Shown here: positions 15,837 through 23,487 of the stretch, one piece after another | Layout of the letters: every line of letters starts with the position of its first letter | How positions within the stretch are numbered: position 1 is the first letter of the stretch | From: Spirochaetales bacterium | GTDB lineage: Bacteria > Spirochaetota > Spirochaetia > DSM-27196 > SLST01 | Length of the DNA: 35,369 nucleotides | Direction: 5' to 3' | Assembly (NCBI GenBank): GCA_007127335.1 | Contig: SKZO01000010.1 | Coordinates: 1-35,369 of the forward strand | The notes under the pieces: model-generated | The model's database searches: none | What the model was told of the DNA's origin: nothing | What the model saw: the letters and a program-made list of their open reading frames with translations, nothing else | Translations under genes and position numbers: made by a program

Positions 15837-18017
15837 ATGGCAAAAACGATCATCGTGTCCAACAGGATGTCCACCTCCGTTTCGCGGAGCGATCACGGCT
15901 TCTCGTTCACTCCGAGCGTCGGAGGGCTTGCGACCGGGCTCTCGTCGCTGCACAAACAGGAGAACAGCCTCTGGATAGGTTGGAGCGGACTCCCGTCGGA
16001 CACGCTGAGCCGTGACGAGCGCGATTCGATCGCGACGACCCTTCGCAAGGACCACAAGAGTATACCTGTGGACCTTTCTACCGACGATCTGGAGTCGTTC
16101 TACTACGGGTTCTGCAACAATATCGTGTGGCCGCTCTTTCACTACTTCCCTACCTACGTGACATACGATGATGAGTACTGGGAGTCATACCGGGAGGTCA
16201 ACGAACGGTTCTTCGAGCGGGTCAAACAGCACCTCGAGCCTGAGGACATCGTCTGGGTGCACGACTATCAACTGATGCTGCTGCCGGCGATGATCAAGGC
16301 GCACGAACCTCACGCACGCGTCGGCTACTTCCTTCATATTCCATTCCCATCGTACGAGGTGTTTCGGCTACTGCCCTGGCGTCAGGAGCTTCTGCGGGGC
16401 CTGCTCGGAGCCGATCTCGTCGGCTTTCACACCTACGACTACGCGCGACACTTTCTCTCGAGCATCAGACGGTTGCTCGGGTACGATCACGATCTCGCCA
16501 ACGTACGATACGAGAACCGGATGGTTCGGGTCGACGTGTTCCCCATGGGGATCGATTACGAGCGGTATGCGAGCTCGATCAACCTGCCGGTCGTCAGGGA
16601 ACAGATCGCCCGGATCGACGCCGATCGGCCGGCCGAACGGATCATCCTCTCGGTCGATCGACTCGATTACACCAAAGGCATTCCGCAGAGACTGCGGGCG
16701 TACGAGCGGTTTCTCGAACGCAACCCTCATTACTCCGGCAAAGTCAGCATGATCATGATCGTCGCGCCTTCGCGAACGGCGGTACCGCAGTACCAGGAGC
16801 TCAGACGTGAGGTCGACGAGCTGGTCAGCGTGATCAATGGACGATTCTCCACGATCGCCTGGACTCCTATCCATTACTTCTACCGGACCTTTCCGTTCGA
16901 GCAGCTGTGCGCCCTCTACTCGGAGGCCGACGTGCTGCTGGTCACCGCCCTGCGTGACGGCATGAACCTGATTGCGAAGGAGTTTATCGCGGCGAAGGGG
17001 GACAGCCCCGGCGTCATCGTCGTCAGCGAGACCGCCGGCGTCGCGCGCGAGCTCAGCGAGGCGATCATCGTGAACGCGAGCAGCATCGAGGACATCGCCC
17101 ACGGCCTGGCAACGGCGCTCGACATGCCGTCCGACGAACAGATCGAACGCAACGGCCGGATGCAGGAACGCCTGCGCAGGTATGACATCCACTACTGGGC
17201 GGCGGATTTCGTCGCCAAGCTCGAATCCGCCGTCGCCCATCAGCAGACCTTCCTGAGCAAGCGGTTGGCCGCGGCCACTCGCCACGACGTCGCCAGGGCG
17301 TATTCGACGGCCGCGCGTCGGCTCATCCTGCTCGACTACGACGGCACGCTCCTGCCCTACATGGATCGTCCGGACCGGGCCGTTCCCGACGCCGATCTCA
17401 GGAGACTCGTACAGAGGCTTGCCGCCGACCGGCGGAACGACGTCGTGTTGATCAGCAGCCGCGGTCGGGAGTTCATGACCGAGCACCTTGGCGAGCTGGG
17501 CGCGGGGATGGTTGCGAGCCACGGAGTGTGGATCAGGCGCGCCGGAGAGGAATGGGAACAGCTGGTTCCGGTCGAGCCGGACTGGAAGTCCGAACTGGCG
17601 CCGATCATGGAACTCCATGCGGACCGCACTCCCGGCAGCCGCTTCGAAGACAAGGAGTACGGCCTCGCCTGGCACTATCAGGGCAGTGATCCCGATCTCG
17701 CGTTCATCAGGGTTGCCGAGCTGCGCGATGCGTTGTTGAGCATGTCGGCGAATCACAACGTCACGATTTTCGAGGGGAACCGCGTGCTCGAGGTCAAGAG
17801 CGCCCTTGCCAGCAAATCGCAGGCTGCCGCAAACTGGCACGAACACGCCGATTACGATTTCATCCTCGCGGCCGGCGACGACCAGACGGACGAAGAGCTG
17901 TTCGTCAGCCTGCCGGAACGTGCACACTCGATCCGGATCGGGCTGGGTATGACGAACGCGTCATATTTCCTGGAAAATCCCGGTGAGCTGCGCGGCTTTC
18001 TTGGAGAGCTGTCCTGA
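15837..18017 (+). CDS. Bifunctional trehalose-6-phosphate synthase/phosphatase
   Basis: 726 residues in two fused enzymes. Residues 1 to about 470 are a GT20 trehalose-6-phosphate synthase (OtsA type): VSNR near the N-terminus, GGLATGL (29-35), HDYQLMLLP (about 141-149), VDRLDYTKGIP (about 272-282) and DGMNLIAKE (about 371-379). Residues from about 490 form an HAD-type trehalose-6-phosphate phosphatase (OtsB type): LDYDGTL with the nucleophile near residue 499, and GDDQTDEELF near 680. The protein makes T6P from UDP-glucose (or another NDP-glucose) and glucose-6-phosphate, then dephosphorylates it to trehalose, a compatible solute. Both active sites look intact. The gene stands alone, between the divergent transporter gene and a convergent FAH hydrolase gene. 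Confidence 0.95.
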   Translation: MAKTIIVSNRMSTSVSRSDHGFSFTPSVGGLATGLSSLHKQENSLWIGWSGLPSDTLSRDERDSIATTLRKDHKSIPVDLSTDDLESFYYGFCNNIVWPLFHYFPTYVTYDDEYWESYREVNERFFERVKQHLEPEDIVWVHDYQLMLLPAMIKAHEPHARVGYFLHIPFPSYEVFRLLPWRQELLRGLLGADLVGFHTYDYARHFLSSIRRLLGYDHDLANVRYENRMVRVDVFPMGIDYERYASSINLPVVREQIARIDADRPAERIILSVDRLDYTKGIPQRLRAYERFLERNPHYSGKVSMIMIVAPSRTAVPQYQELRREVDELVSVINGRFSTIAWTPIHYFYRTFPFEQLCALYSEADVLLVTALRDGMNLIAKEFIAAKGDSPGVIVVSETAGVARELSEAIIVNASSIEDIAHGLATALDMPSDEQIERNGRMQERLRRYDIHYWAADFVAKLESAVAHQQTFLSKRLAAATRHDVARAYSTAARRLILLDYDGTLLPYMDRPDRAVPDADLRRLVQRLAADRRNDVVLISSRGREFMTEHLGELGAGMVASHGVWIRRAGEEWEQLVPVEPDWKSELAPIMELHADRTPGSRFEDKEYGLAWHYQGSDPDLAFIRVAELRDALLSMSANHNVTIFEGNRVLEVKSALASKSQAAANWHEHADYDFILAAGDDQTDEELFVSLPERAHSIRIGLGMTNASYFLENPGELRGFLGELS

Positions 18018-18034
18018 GGTGTCCGTCGCGCGGA

Positions 18035-18763
18035 TCAGCGGCGAGGCGACGCGCTGACCGGGTTGCGCAACGTGCCGATCCCTTCGATCTCCACCTCGAC
18101 GACGTCGCCGTCATGGATAGGTCCCACACCTGAGGGCGTCCCCGTGAGGATGATATCTCCGGGATAGAGCGTGAAATTCCGGCTGATGAAGCTGATGATG
18201 GTGCGGACCGGGAAGATCATGTGCGCCGTGTTCGACGACTGCACCGTCTTCCCGTTCAGTCGACACTCGATCCCCGCGGCCTGCGGATCCGGCATCTGCC
18301 CGGCCGGAAGAATGGCCGGTCCGATCGGGCCGAAGGTGTCGAAGCTCTTGCCGCGAAACCAGCCGGACCGATCGCCGTTCTGGATGTTGCGCTGGCTGAC
18401 GTCGTTCATGCAGGTGTACCCGAACACGCACTCGAGTGCCCGATCCTCGTCTACCCACGAACACTCCGTTCCGATCACGAGCGCAAGCTCCGCCTCGTAG
18501 TCGGTCCTCGGCTCGTCAAAACGGTATGCAGCGACGATACCCGGCAGCTCGATGGTCTGCCCGGGACCTATCAGGCAACTCGGAAGCTTCGGGAACAACA
18601 CCGGTTCGCTCGGTTCATCCGGCGAAAGCCCCTGGACACGAACCGAAACGCTTTCGGCGATGTGATCGCGGTAGTTGAGGCCGAGAGCGATGATCTTGGA
18701 AGGCGCGATCTCGTACGGTTTGCTGCCGCCCACGACGGGCAGCGAGATCTGAGGACGACTCAA
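18035..18763 (-). CDS. Fumarylacetoacetate hydrolase (FAH) family protein
   Basis: 242 residues. FAHD1-like features are LGLNYRDHIAE with His34, metal ligands Glu90 and Glu92 in DYEAELALVIG, Asp121 in MNDVSQR, and Lys139 in WFRGKSFDTFGPIGP, followed by the C-terminal motif GDIILTGTPSGVGP. Such enzymes hydrolyse acylpyruvates, decarboxylate oxaloacetate, or act in aromatic catabolism; the substrate cannot be read from sequence. The start is a TTG that overlaps the TGA stop of the small upstream gene (TTGA at 18760-18763), so translation is probably coupled. A GTG ten codons downstream is an alternative start. Confidence 0.9.
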   Translation of the reverse strand: MSRPQISLPVVGGSKPYEIAPSKIIALGLNYRDHIAESVSVRVQGLSPDEPSEPVLFPKLPSCLIGPGQTIELPGIVAAYRFDEPRTDYEAELALVIGTECSWVDEDRALECVFGYTCMNDVSQRNIQNGDRSGWFRGKSFDTFGPIGPAILPAGQMPDPQAAGIECRLNGKTVQSSNTAHMIFPVRTIISFISRNFTLYPGDIILTGTPSGVGPIHDGDVVEVEIEGIGTLRNPVSASPRR

Positions 18764-19047
18764 CTCGGACCGCCTTCCGCCTCACCTATGCCCGCGTAGG
18801 AGAACAGTTCACATTGAATCCAGATGAAGTTCTCGTTCTCAGAGGGCACGAGGAAACGCGCGCTCTCCGTCTCATCGCCGTCCTTCGTGAACACGGTCAC
18901 CTTCTCCACCGCGAGCACCGGGTAGAGTTTTTCGCGTTTGAACAGCTTCGCCATGCCGATGTATGCGCTCGACATATGCGGGAAGAAGTCCTGAAACGCC
19001 TTCTTCAGGTCATCCTTGACTCGTACGTAGAAAACTCCGGTTTGCAT
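18760..19047 (-). CDS. Small conserved-looking protein of unknown function
   Basis: 95 residues from ATG 19047, preceded by an excellent Shine-Dalgarno sequence (GAGGAGAG, about 5 nt spacing). The longer frame back to 19158 has no ribosome site and is rejected. The protein (MQTGVFYVRVKDDLKKAF...) is soluble, with mixed alpha/beta character, one cysteine (79) and no signal peptide. No family is recognised. It overlaps the FAH-hydrolase start by 4 nt and could modulate that enzyme, though this is only inferred from coupling. Confidence 0.72.
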   Translation of the reverse strand: MQTGVFYVRVKDDLKKAFQDFFPHMSSAYIGMAKLFKREKLYPVLAVEKVTVFTKDGDETESARFLVPSENENFIWIQCELFSYAGIGEAEGGPS

Positions 19048-19148
19048 GTTCTCTCCTCGCGCTGTCTCGTCCGGTTCGCCGTCGATGTTGTTCTCGTACT
19101 GCACATGAACCGCCTTTTTCAGTACGTTGCTCGGTACAATCCGATCCG

Positions 19149-19177
19149 ATACTACCACAGCTCGGCCCGCAGGAGAA
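19149..19177 (-). promoter_or_regulatory. Possible promoter of small protein/FAH operon
   Basis: Minus strand: TTCTCC (19172-19177), 17 nt, TAGTAT (19149-19154). The leader would be about 95 nt and end in a strong Shine-Dalgarno sequence. On the opposite strand a TACAAT at 19135-19140 may serve the decarboxylase, but I find no good -35 box for it. Confidence 0.3.
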
Positions 19178-19196
19178 TAGGCCGGGAGGAGACCGT

Positions 19197-20408
19197 ATGG
19201 AAGCGTACACGTTCCCGCTCGACAGATTCGGCGGGCCTTCGCGCCTCAGTCGTCTGAAGACGATCGCAGACCATGGGCCGACTCCGTGTCTCTACATGGA
19301 CCTGGACATCGTCGAGGCGCAGTACCGGCGACTCCGCGACGCGATGCCATTCGCGGAGATCTACTACGCGATCAAGGCGAACCCGGCGCCGCAGATCGTC
19401 GAGCTGCTCGCCCGTCTCGGGTCGAGCTTTGACATCGCCTCACGGTACGAGCTCGACCTGGCTCTTTCGTTCGACGTTGACCCGGCTCGCATCAGCTATG
19501 GCAACACGATCAAGAAACGCACCGATATCGCATACGCGTACGAACGCGGCGTACGGCTCTATGCCTGCGATGCTGAGGACGATGTGCGCCATGTCGCCGA
19601 GCACGCTCCCGGCTCGCGCGTATTCTTCCGGGTGTTCACGCAGGGGACCGGGTCGGACTGGCCGCTGTCGCGAAAGTTCGGCGCTCATCCGGAGCTCATT
19701 CTCGACATGGCGCGTTTTGCCGCCGCACATGGGCTCGAACCCTACGGGATATCCTTCCATGTAGGCAGCCAGCAGCGCGACATAGGCGAATGGGATGATG
19801 CGATCGCTCGCACGAAGATGCTCTTTGAGGAGCTTGCCGCCGACGGTATTCAGCTCGCGATGATCAACATAGGGGGTGGGTTTCCCGCCTCGTACCTCGA
19901 CCCGACCCATCCGGTCGAGGTCTACGCAGGCGAGATTACCCGCTTCCTCGAGGATCGCTTCGGCGCGAGCCTCCCGCGGATCATCACCGAACCGGGGCGA
20001 TACCTCGTCGCGGACGCCGGCGTGCTCGTCAGCGAGGTGATTCTGATCACGAAGAAGGCACGGCAGAATCTCTACCGGTGGGTGTACATCGACGCCGGTC
20101 TGTTCGGAGGACTGATCGAGGCGATGGGAGAGGCGATCAAGTTCCCCATCTACTTTGAAGGCGACGGACCTGCGGAGGAGATCATCCTCGCGGGCCCTAC
20201 CTGCGACAGCATGGACGTGCTCTACGAGACGCACAAGTACCCTATGCCGGACATGGTGACGACGGGAGACCGACTCTACATCTTCACGACCGGGGCGTAC
20301 ACGCACAGCTACAGCTCGGTATCGTTCAACGGCTTTCCACCGCTGGACATGCGGATGCTGCCGCGTGAGGCTACCGCAATGCCGCGTCGAGAATCATCAT
20401 CACCGTGA
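19197..20408 (+). CDS. PLP-dependent ornithine/lysine decarboxylase (fold III)
   Basis: 403 residues, with GGGAGGAG 5 nt before the ATG. The alanine-racemase-fold decarboxylase signatures are complete: PLP lysine K60 in YYAIKAN, HVGSQQ (about 187), GGGFP (about 225), EPGRYL (about 265), GPTCDSMD with the active-site Cys336, and YTHSYSSVSFNGF (from 368). The Cys-Asp motif and FNGF tail match ornithine/lysine decarboxylases, which make putrescine or cadaverine, rather than diaminopimelate decarboxylase. The exact substrate is uncertain. The last dozen codons overlap the convergent ZIP gene by 38 bp. Confidence 0.92.
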   Translation: MEAYTFPLDRFGGPSRLSRLKTIADHGPTPCLYMDLDIVEAQYRRLRDAMPFAEIYYAIKANPAPQIVELLARLGSSFDIASRYELDLALSFDVDPARISYGNTIKKRTDIAYAYERGVRLYACDAEDDVRHVAEHAPGSRVFFRVFTQGTGSDWPLSRKFGAHPELILDMARFAAAHGLEPYGISFHVGSQQRDIGEWDDAIARTKMLFEELAADGIQLAMINIGGGFPASYLDPTHPVEVYAGEITRFLEDRFGASLPRIITEPGRYLVADAGVLVSEVILITKKARQNLYRWVYIDAGLFGGLIEAMGEAIKFPIYFEGDGPAEEIILAGPTCDSMDVLYETHKYPMPDMVTTGDRLYIFTTGAYTHSYSSVSFNGFPPLDMRMLPREATAMPRRESSSP

Positions 20409-21180
20409 ATCCGATCAGCACGAATGCGGCCCTGCGGTCATGGTTTGCGTCGCCGTGCGACACCGGCTCGAGACTCTCGATGACGACGAAGAGCAACGCT
20501 CCGGCGGCGAAGGCGAGCGCATACGGCGCGAACGACGGAACCGCCAGGACTACCGTTGCCCCTGTGACCGCGATCACCGGCTGAATCGCTGCGGGCATCT
20601 GTCCGTACCAGAATGCACGACGCGGGCGCATCCCTTCCCGACGAAGCGGGACCGAGAGCCCGATTCCTTCCGGAAAACTCTGGATCCCCATGCCCACCGT
20701 CAGTGCTACCGCGGCACCCAGTGAGACGCCCTGCGTCCCGACGGCGGCTGCCGCGAAGGCGAAGCCGATCGCGATTCCCTCCGGTACGGTATGCAGCACA
20801 TCCGCCGCTACGAGCAGCACGCTTCGTTTCCATGTCGTGTCCAGCCCCTCCGCCTGGTCCAGTGGGGCGCCGGCGTGAAGATGCGGGAGTATCCTGTCCG
20901 TGAGGAAGAGAAAGCACCCCCCGGCGAGAAAACCGATCGTCGCCGGCAGCCACACGATCCGGCCTGAGCCACCGGTCATCGCCATCGCCGGTCTGAGCAG
21001 CGACCAGAAGCCGGCGGCGATCATGATGCCGGCGGCGAACCCGGCCATCGACTCCCGGAGCTTACGGCTCAGTTCCCTGAGAAGGAACACCATCGCCGCG
21101 CCGGCGGCGCTCAGCCCCCAGGTGAAGATCGTCGCGAACAATGTCTGCACCACCGCGTTCAGACCGGCTAACCACTGCAT
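20371..21180 (-). CDS. ZIP family metal transporter (GufA type)
   Basis: 269 residues with about eight hydrophobic helices. The metal-site helices are VLHTVPEGIAIGF (H130, E134) and GMGIQSFPEGIGL (Q167, E171), the H/Q pairing typical of the GufA subfamily, plus E235 in VVIESLEP. A histidine pair, LPHLHAG (100, 102), lies in the cytoplasmic loop. These carriers move Zn2+ or other divalent metals into the cytoplasm. The start at 21180 has a GGGGAGGAG purine tract just upstream and a clear promoter. Confidence 0.92.
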   Translation of the reverse strand: MQWLAGLNAVVQTLFATIFTWGLSAAGAAMVFLLRELSRKLRESMAGFAAGIMIAAGFWSLLRPAMAMTGGSGRIVWLPATIGFLAGGCFLFLTDRILPHLHAGAPLDQAEGLDTTWKRSVLLVAADVLHTVPEGIAIGFAFAAAAVGTQGVSLGAAVALTVGMGIQSFPEGIGLSVPLRREGMRPRRAFWYGQMPAAIQPVIAVTGATVVLAVPSFAPYALAFAAGALLFVVIESLEPVSHGDANHDRRAAFVLIGFTVMMILDAALR

Positions 21181-21218
21181 ACTCCTCCCCTTCTGCCACC
21201 GCGATCACCTCGCCCTTG

Positions 21219-21247
21219 AGTCTACACGAGGTCGCGTGCCGGCTCAA
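21219..21247 (-). promoter_or_regulatory. Promoter of ZIP transporter
   Basis: Minus strand: TTGAGC (21242-21247), 17 nt, TAGACT (21219-21224). The predicted leader is about 30 nt and includes the purine-rich ribosome site. No Zur- or Fur-like operator is obvious. Confidence 0.5.
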
Positions 21248-21265
21248 ACCATGGTACGGTAGCTG

Positions 21266-21964
21266 ATGGCAGCTTCCCCGGTGGACATCATCCATGCCGA
21301 CGCGGTGCTCGCGGTCGTCTGCAAGGCGCCGGGTGTTCCAGCCCAGCCGGACCGGACCGGCGATCCCTCCGCGCTTGCGCTCGCGGAGGCCCGGCTCGGC
21401 TCCACGCTGTGGCCGGTGCACCGAATCGACCGGCCTGCGAGCGGCATCGTGCTGTATGCCCGGACGAGCGAGGCCGCGGCCGATCTCTCGACGCAGCTCG
21501 CTTCAGGGGGGATCGAACGTCGCTACTGGACGCTCGCAGCCGCAACGCGGCTGCCCGATTCCGGCGAGCTGACGGGCCGGATCGTGCACGACCGACGCAT
21601 GAACAAGAGCTTCGTGCGCACGGAGGGGAAGGAGTCCGCCCTGCACTACCGGGTCCGCGGACGCGGAGAACGCTACACCCTTCTGGAGATCACGCTGAAA
21701 ACCGGTCGCCACCATCAGATTCGCGCACAGCTCGCCCACGAAGGGTGGCCGGTGCGCGGTGACGTGAAGTACGGCGCGAGGCGAACACTGCCCGGCGGCG
21801 GTATCTGCCTCCATGCAGTGCTCATCAGTCTGACCCATCCGCTGACGGGCGAACGATTGACGTGGACCGCGCGACCGCCTTCTGATCCACTCTGGGACGC
21901 GCTCTGCGCGGGAGTGGAGCCGAACGGCCACACGGCCGTCGAATACCCTCCTACGAGTCGCTGA
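21266..21964 (+). CDS. RluA family pseudouridine synthase
   Basis: 232 residues. The catalytic motif is VHRIDRPASG with Asp55, followed by the RluA-family elements RRYWTL, a region ending LLEITLKTGRHHQIRAQ, and GDVKYGA. It isomerises uridine to pseudouridine in rRNA or tRNA. There is no S4 domain, and the length fits the short RluA/TruC-like group, so the target RNA cannot be told. TACGGT ends 5 nt before the ATG and no Shine-Dalgarno sequence is present, but I find no convincing -35 box. The 3' end overlaps the convergent S66 peptidase gene by 14 bp. Confidence 0.92.
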   Translation: MAASPVDIIHADAVLAVVCKAPGVPAQPDRTGDPSALALAEARLGSTLWPVHRIDRPASGIVLYARTSEAAADLSTQLASGGIERRYWTLAAATRLPDSGELTGRIVHDRRMNKSFVRTEGKESALHYRVRGRGERYTLLEITLKTGRHHQIRAQLAHEGWPVRGDVKYGARRTLPGGGICLHAVLISLTHPLTGERLTWTARPPSDPLWDALCAGVEPNGHTAVEYPPTSR

Positions 21965-23012
21965 ACGGCGATTCGAGAAGCGTTATGCGGCTGTTGGCCG
22001 GATCGACCCGCACCCGGCAGCCGATGGGGATGATCATCTTGGGGTCGGTGTGCCCGAAGTCCACGTTGCCGATGATCGGCAGCTCGTCGAGTCCGAACTC
22101 GTCGCTCACGATCGATCGCACCGTTTCGTGCAGCCGGATGACCTCCGACGTGCTGTAGTCTTTGGGCCGCCCGAGGAGTAGCGCGGCGATGCGACGCAGT
22201 ACGCCCGCGACTCCGTAGTTCCGCAGCATGTAGCCGACACGCTGCGGAGACGGCTTCTCCTCCGACGTCTCGAGGAAGAGGACTGCGTCGTCGAAGAACC
22301 CGGGAGGCGGCCAGTACGGGGTGCCCTTGATGAACTCGAGCACCTCGATGCACCCGCCGAAGAGGTGTCCCTCAACCGGGCAGTCGCCCTGGAGCGTGCT
22401 CCATCCCTCACCGGACGGTTGCAGCTGCTGTATCCCGCCGGGATTCTCACCGTTCCAACCCGTGTACCCGTGCGTGTACGAGGGGTAGGCCGTGTATTCG
22501 TACGACGTCCAGGGCTCGAACAGGAACCGCTCGAGGTGCAGGCGGTACTCGTCGGGCAGATCGTTCATCTGCGAGAGACCAGCCATGACCGACGGTCCGT
22601 AGAACCCGGCGATTCCGGCGCGGCGAGCGAAGAGCAGATACGTCGTGGCGTCGCTGCCGCCCATGATGAAGGTCGGGTGATTGGCGAAATCAGACGAGCG
22701 CAGGAGGGGCAGGAGCCGGACCGACTCGTACCCGCCAATGACGGATACGATTCCGCGGATGTCCGCGCGTACGAGCGCTTCGCCCAGATCGCGGGACCGA
22801 AGCTGCGGGGACCGATACAGCTGCTCGCTCGACATCGTCGCGCTTGGGAGCTCAACCGTTTCGAGCCCGAGCTCGCGGAGCGCTGCTAGCCCGCGCCGGT
22901 AGACACCGGGGATCGTCGGCGCGAGCCCGCTCGATGGAGCGACGATCGCCACGCGGTCTCCCTTGCGGAGTCTTGGCACCGGTCGGGCCGGCTTGGGCCA
23001 GAAGCTTCCCAT
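21951..23012 (-). CDS. S66 family serine peptidase, MccF-like (LD-carboxypeptidase fold)
   Basis: 353 residues. The S66 triad is visible: Ser120 in IMGGSD, Glu223 in GGCIEVLEF and His321 in VDFGHTDP. Other family marks are RKGDRVAIVAPSSG (16-29), SVIGGYESVRLL (90-101) and GFYGPSV (136-142). The central loop with W186 and W204 (GWNGENPGG, SGEGWSTLQG) resembles MccF proteins, which cleave microcin C-type peptide-nucleotides and aminoacyl-adenylates, more than the LdcA murein carboxypeptidases. The role here is an inference. It follows the J-domain gene by 13 nt, in one minus-strand run. Confidence 0.87.
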   Translation of the reverse strand: MGSFWPKPARPVPRLRKGDRVAIVAPSSGLAPTIPGVYRRGLAALRELGLETVELPSATMSSEQLYRSPQLRSRDLGEALVRADIRGIVSVIGGYESVRLLPLLRSSDFANHPTFIMGGSDATTYLLFARRAGIAGFYGPSVMAGLSQMNDLPDEYRLHLERFLFEPWTSYEYTAYPSYTHGYTGWNGENPGGIQQLQPSGEGWSTLQGDCPVEGHLFGGCIEVLEFIKGTPYWPPPGFFDDAVLFLETSEEKPSPQRVGYMLRNYGVAGVLRRIAALLLGRPKDYSTSEVIRLHETVRSIVSDEFGLDELPIIGNVDFGHTDPKMIIPIGCRVRVDPANSRITLLESPFSDS

Positions 23013-23025
23013 TCAGAAGACCACG

Positions 23026-23487
23026 CTACGGCCGCGGAGGGCTGTCATCGGCCTGCGTCGATTCGCGTCTCCCACCGTACGAAGAGTTCCGGTACCGGTC
23101 GATCAGCTCACGCATCAACGCCTCGTCACCTCCGAGGTCCGGGTGCACCTCGAGCGCAAGCCTCCGGAATGCCGTGCGCACCTCTTCCTCCGACGCATCG
23201 GCCGCCTGCCCGAGCTGATCGAGCAGAGCCCGGTCGTGCTCGAGCATCGCGGAATCGCTGGTCATTCCGCGGAGCCAGAGCGCCGCCAGATACTCGCTGA
23301 AGGCCCGGTCTCGTGAGGCGCGGTCGAATACGAGCAGCATGCAAAACGGATAGCGGACGCGTGCTCCTTCCTCGAGCGCGAAGAACTCGTCCCACAGCGG
23401 AGACGGGCCGCCGGTCTCGTCTCCCGTGTACCGCCGTTCGAGCCGCCGGAGGTCGCGCAGCTTGCGAACGAGCTGGTCACGAGTCAT
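23026..23487 (-). CDS. Small orphan J-domain protein
   Basis: 153 residues. Residues about 96-133 form the second half of a J domain with the diagnostic HPD (115-117) in RRLALEVHPDLGGDEALMRELIDRY. The N-terminal 90 residues are unrelated to DnaJ and unrecognised, and there is no Gly/Phe region, zinc domain or membrane segment. J domains stimulate the ATPase of a DnaK partner, so this may deliver a specific client. It overlaps the aminopeptidase gene by 11 nt and lies 13 nt before the S66 peptidase gene, forming an apparent three-gene operon. Confidence 0.8.
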   Translation of the reverse strand: MTRDQLVRKLRDLRRLERRYTGDETGGPSPLWDEFFALEEGARVRYPFCMLLVFDRASRDRAFSEYLAALWLRGMTSDSAMLEHDRALLDQLGQAADASEEEVRTAFRRLALEVHPDLGGDEALMRELIDRYRNSSYGGRRESTQADDSPPRP

